62,640 nt of DNA, from contig CAKRJT010000016.1 of the NCBI GenBank assembly GCA_934351925.1, positions 1 to 62,640 of the forward strand, read 5' to 3'. The stretch is from an uncultured Lachnospiraceae bacterium. Lineage in GTDB: Bacteria; Bacillota; Clostridia; Lachnospirales; Lachnospiraceae. Below the pieces are notes generated by a model. That model did no database searches. It was not told where the DNA came from and saw nothing but the letters and a program-made list of their open reading frames with translations. Below are positions 59,996-62,640 of this stretch, in pieces. The stretch's first letter is position 1. The number at the start of each line of letters is the position of its first letter. The translations under genes and the position numbers were made by a program.

Positions 59996-61390
59996 ATGAC
60001 AGATTACGTTGTACGTCTAGCATCTTTGACATTAAAAAATATAAAAAATGTAAAAAACGGGACTATTTTTATGCCGTTTGCAAATAATAGAAGCCTTGAC
60101 TGGGGTGGGGCTGAAGTATTAGGCATATATGGTCAGAATGGTTCGGGTAAAACAGCAATAGTTGATGCACTTTATTTCGTGCAGCATATTATGATTGGTG
60201 AAGAATTGAATCAAACATTACTCGATTATATTGATATGGCTGCTTGTGGAGCTGAAGTAAATGTAGAATTTAAGATATATGGCAAAGATGTTTTATATGA
60301 AGTGGGGTATAATATTTTTCTTGATAAGGGTGAGAGTGGAATTATCATAAAAAGAGAATTTTTGAATTGTGCTGTAAACCAAAATGGAAACAGATCCAGT
60401 AAGAATATATTCATGGACTATCAGAGAGCAGAGACGGAGTCCATTTTCAAACCGCAGAGAAGATTTGACGAACTGGTTGGCAGAGATAAAGAAATTAAAA
60501 TGGATCTCATAGTCGCAAGAAAAATAGCGGAAAAGAGCAACTGCTCTTATATTTTTGGAGAAGCAAGCAGAGAGATATTCTGTAAGGAAATGGATAATGA
60601 ATTTAGAAATTACGCAGAAGTAATTAATGCGTTATTTAACTTTGCACTCAAGGACTTATTTGTTATAAGAAGTACACATTCAGGAATGATTTCAGCTAAT
60701 TTTGTGTTGCCTATGGCTTTTCGCATTGAAAAAGAAAGAGTGGGTATGAAAGGTGATTTTGCAGTTCCATTGATGGAACCGATTGTTTTAGACACTGAAC
60801 AAAGAAATCTGTTGAATGAAATCGTGGATCAAATTAATATTGTGTTATGCACAATAATCCCTGGAATGAGTATTGCAGTAAAAGATTATGGAAAACAGGC
60901 TATGGACTCAGGAGAAGATGGCTGGAAGGTTGAACTTATGTCAATCAGAGGGGATATGAAGCCTATTCCAATCAGGATGGAGTCAGAAGGAATTATTAAG
61001 ATTGTCTCCATATTGAATGCACTTATACAAGCATTTGGAAATCCGTCAGTTTGTCTTGTAATAGATGAATTAGATGCAGGAGTATTTGAATATATGTTGG
61101 GTGAATTGTTGGATATATTCAATAAGAGCGCTAAGGGACAGTTGATATTTACTTCTCATAATCTTCGTGCACTTGAAATGCTTGGTAAGGAAAGTATCAT
61201 GTTTTCAACAACCAATCCTGATAACAGATATATTCATATGAAAAATATAAAGGGAACGAATAATCTCAGGAGTATGTATATTAGAAGCATTACTCTTGGA
61301 GGGCAGGATGAAAATATATATGAAGAGACGGACAGCTTGAAGATTGCCAGAGCATTCAGAAAAGCAGGAAGGAGACTGCAGGGTGAATGA
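59996..61390 (+). CDS. AAA-type ATPase of an AbiL/RloA-like defence pair
   Basis: 464 residues, SMC/ABC-type ATPase of the AAA_15/AAA_21 class. Walker A is G-Q-N-G-S-G-K-T (near 45), there is a signature-like E-S-E-G-I-I-K-I, and Walker B is C-L-V-I-D-E-L-D-A-G near 352-360, followed by F-T-S-H-N. The start at 59996 is preferred by comparison with the other copy of its leader. It overlaps a TOPRIM-like gene by eight bases. The same architecture is known from AbiL and RloAB anti-phage systems and OLD family nucleases, where ATPase and nuclease act as a complex. Confidence 0.8.
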   Translation: MTDYVVRLASLTLKNIKNVKNGTIFMPFANNRSLDWGGAEVLGIYGQNGSGKTAIVDALYFVQHIMIGEELNQTLLDYIDMAACGAEVNVEFKIYGKDVLYEVGYNIFLDKGESGIIIKREFLNCAVNQNGNRSSKNIFMDYQRAETESIFKPQRRFDELVGRDKEIKMDLIVARKIAEKSNCSYIFGEASREIFCKEMDNEFRNYAEVINALFNFALKDLFVIRSTHSGMISANFVLPMAFRIEKERVGMKGDFAVPLMEPIVLDTEQRNLLNEIVDQINIVLCTIIPGMSIAVKDYGKQAMDSGEDGWKVELMSIRGDMKPIPIRMESEGIIKIVSILNALIQAFGNPSVCLVIDELDAGVFEYMLGELLDIFNKSAKGQLIFTSHNLRALEMLGKESIMFSTTNPDNRYIHMKNIKGTNNLRSMYIRSITLGGQDENIYEETDSLKIARAFRKAGRRLQGE

Positions 61391-62057
61391 AAAGAAGGTA
61401 GTTGCGGTTATCGTTGAAGGTCCTAGTGATGAGACTGCTATAGGTGGTATTTTAAAGGAATATTTTTCGTCAGCGGAGGTTCAGTTTGCTGTTGTTCATG
61501 GGGACATTACTTCGGATTACAGCACGTCAGTTGATAATGTGATCAATAAAATTAACGATTTAATTTTTGGAATTATGACAAAATATGGATATAATTGGAG
61601 TGATTTTATTCGAATTATACATATAGCAGACACAGATGGTGCTTTCGCTAAAGGCTGTATAAAGAAAACAGATGTTGCATCAATTCAGTATCATGAAGAT
61701 TATATTGAGACAAATGATGTCGATGCAGTTGAACAAAGAAATACACATAAGTCGGAGATATTGTTTAAGCTGTGTTCGACGGGGAGTGTTCACAATATTT
61801 GGTATAGAGTGTATTTTAATTCATGCAATCTTGAACATGTTTTATATAATGAGTTGAAGGACTTTTCAAAGCAAGACAAAGAAGAACTATCAGACGAATT
61901 TGCAGAGAAATACGAAGGCAAGGTCGGAGAATTTATAGAATTTATCTCCAATGAGGCTGTAGCAGTTCCGGGGAGCTATAAGGAGACATGGAAATACATA
62001 CAAAATGATAAAAATTCGCTTCAGAGACACTCTAATATGCGTTTGATTTTTGAATAG
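61383..62057 (+). CDS. TOPRIM-like protein (RloB/AbiLii-like)
   Basis: 224 residues. V-E-G-P-S-D-E-T at residues 11-18 supplies the TOPRIM glutamate (E12), and H-I-A-D-T-D-G-A at about 80-87 the D-x-D (D83, D85), which bind metal in TOPRIM nucleases. A GTG start at 61383 is chosen because AAGGAG lies eight bases upstream and the frame continues naturally from it. Translational coupling with the ATPase gene supports a two-component nuclease, likely an abortive-infection system. No terminator was found after it. Confidence 0.75.
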   Translation: MNEKKVVAVIVEGPSDETAIGGILKEYFSSAEVQFAVVHGDITSDYSTSVDNVINKINDLIFGIMTKYGYNWSDFIRIIHIADTDGAFAKGCIKKTDVASIQYHEDYIETNDVDAVEQRNTHKSEILFKLCSTGSVHNIWYRVYFNSCNLEHVLYNELKDFSKQDKEELSDEFAEKYEGKVGEFIEFISNEAVAVPGSYKETWKYIQNDKNSLQRHSNMRLIFE

Positions 62058-62121
62058 CCAATAAAAGGAATTTGACACCAAAGTTTGTTAATCAATTCTT
62101 AATACATTTTTTATAATTTTA

Positions 62122-62164
62122 TTAGCACTCACCTCTTGACATTGCTAATAAAAAGATGTATAAC
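62122..62164 (+). promoter_or_regulatory. CIRCE-like operator and promoter, second hsp20 copy
   Basis: Identical to the first copy: operator at 62122-62148, TTGACA at 62136-62141 and TATAAC at 62159-62164. It lies 65 bases after the TOPRIM gene. Read-through from the defence genes would meet this promoter. Confidence 0.8.
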
Positions 62165-62317
62165 GTGTTCAGAACAAAGGAAAGGAACAAAGAAAGGTAA
62201 ATAAAAGAATTGAAGCTGCCTTGATGTTCCTGAAACATCCCGGTTCTAAAAATAAAATAACCAAGAAAACAGGGTAATGAAAATTAGGTTTGTTTTTATG
62301 AAAAGGAGAGATGACTT

Positions 62318-62640
62318 ATGTTAATGCCTAGTATTTTTGGAGAAAACTTATTTAATGATGACTGGATGGACTTTGGATTCCCTGAGATTGACAAGGCTCT
62401 GTATGGTAAGCATGCAGGACATGTAATGAAGACAGATGTGAAGGAGACTGATGCAGGCTACGAGGTAGACATTGACCTTCCTGGATTTAAGAAAGATGAG
62501 ATAAACGCAAAGCTTGAGAATGGTTATCTTACAATCAGTGCCGCTAAGGGACTTGATAAGGATGAGCAGGACAAGAACGGCAAGTATATCAGAAAAGAGC
62601 GTTACGCAGGTTCAATGAGCCGTAGCTTCTATGTAGGCGA
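62318..62640 (+). CDS. Hsp20 small heat-shock protein, second copy (cut by window end)
   Basis: Starts at the ATG at 62318 with the same AAGGAG and the same sequence as the copy at 59174; the first ~107 residues are present and apparently identical in protein. The rest lies outside the window. Differences from copy 1 are a few synonymous changes, plus small changes in the leader (for example AGG to ATG, and an extra A before the upstream TGA). Confidence 0.93.
   Translation, partial: MLMPSIFGENLFNDDWMDFGFPEIDKALYGKHAGHVMKTDVKETDAGYEVDIDLPGFKKDEINAKLENGYLTISAAKGLDKDEQDKNGKYIRKERYAGSMSRSFYVG

Noticed and set aside
1..62640. rRNA, tRNA genes and a replication origin
   Set aside because: No tRNA cloverleaf ending in CCA, no 16S/23S core and no dnaA-box cluster were recognised by reading; a covariance-model scan would be needed to exclude a missed tRNA.

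Overview
The window looks like a chromosomal segment of a gut-type Lachnospiraceae bacterium (Clostridia, moderate GC). The evidence is the strong purine-rich Shine-Dalgarno sites, occasional TTG/GTG starts, YesMN-type two-component control of sugar uptake, CarD, DUF4867, DUF6472 and YitT proteins, a CIRCE-type heat-shock operator, a chemoreceptor and a large plant/host-glycan gene set. A genus such as Lachnospira, Roseburia or Butyrivibrio is plausible but cannot be fixed from sequence alone. No rRNA, tRNA or CRISPR array was recognised.

Layout. 1-4.3 kb is an accessory, damaged region: the end of a repeat-containing wall-anchored protein, an IS4-type transposase remnant, the 3' end of a metal P-type ATPase, a small membrane protein behind a structured leader, a truncated DUF2798 gene behind an attenuator-like hairpin, and a DUF3990/DUF3791-like gene pair that resembles a toxin-antitoxin module. 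4.3-16.1 kb is a glycan-uptake locus. A heparinase II/III-like lyase and a YesN/YesM two-component system are divergent from an ABC sugar importer, a GH88 unsaturated glucuronyl hydrolase, a DUF624 protein and an F5/8-C-like protein. Together they would sense, import and hydrolyse lyase-released unsaturated uronides. 16.2-23.5 kb holds a chemoreceptor with a C-terminal PilZ domain, CarD, a CE12 acetylesterase, DegV, a truncated deacetylase joined to a cupin remnant, and an AraC regulator. 23.7-31.5 kb is a second glycan cluster (DUF5107-TPR protein, GH35, GH31) preceded by a 139-bp palindrome.

31.5-38.4 kb is a tandemly duplicated and unequally decayed segment: two nitroreductases, two C39-like cysteine-protease-fold proteins, one intact ECF sigma/anti-sigma pair and one nine-codon relic of another. 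A HEPN/MNT pair sits in the first unit, and a DUF4258/YgiT-type pair lies downstream. 38.5-54.1 kb is mostly housekeeping: YbaK-type deacylase, ilvE behind a repeated hairpin leader, a heterodimeric ABC exporter, YitT, a 306-bp nested palindromic element, trpS, DUF4867, and an Xre-cupin regulator with a potABCD-like polyamine importer. 54.2-58.9 kb has an HMA metal-binding protein and three broken genes (LytTR, an InlB/GLUG surface protein, an HD-GYP protein).

59-62.6 kb is the most suggestive region. A two-gene AAA-ATPase/TOPRIM module (AbiL/RloAB/OLD-like, probably anti-phage) sits between two nearly identical hsp20 copies that carry the same CIRCE-like promoter. The module starts with the same structured leader seen 57 kb away at 2.2 kb in front of an unrelated small membrane protein gene.
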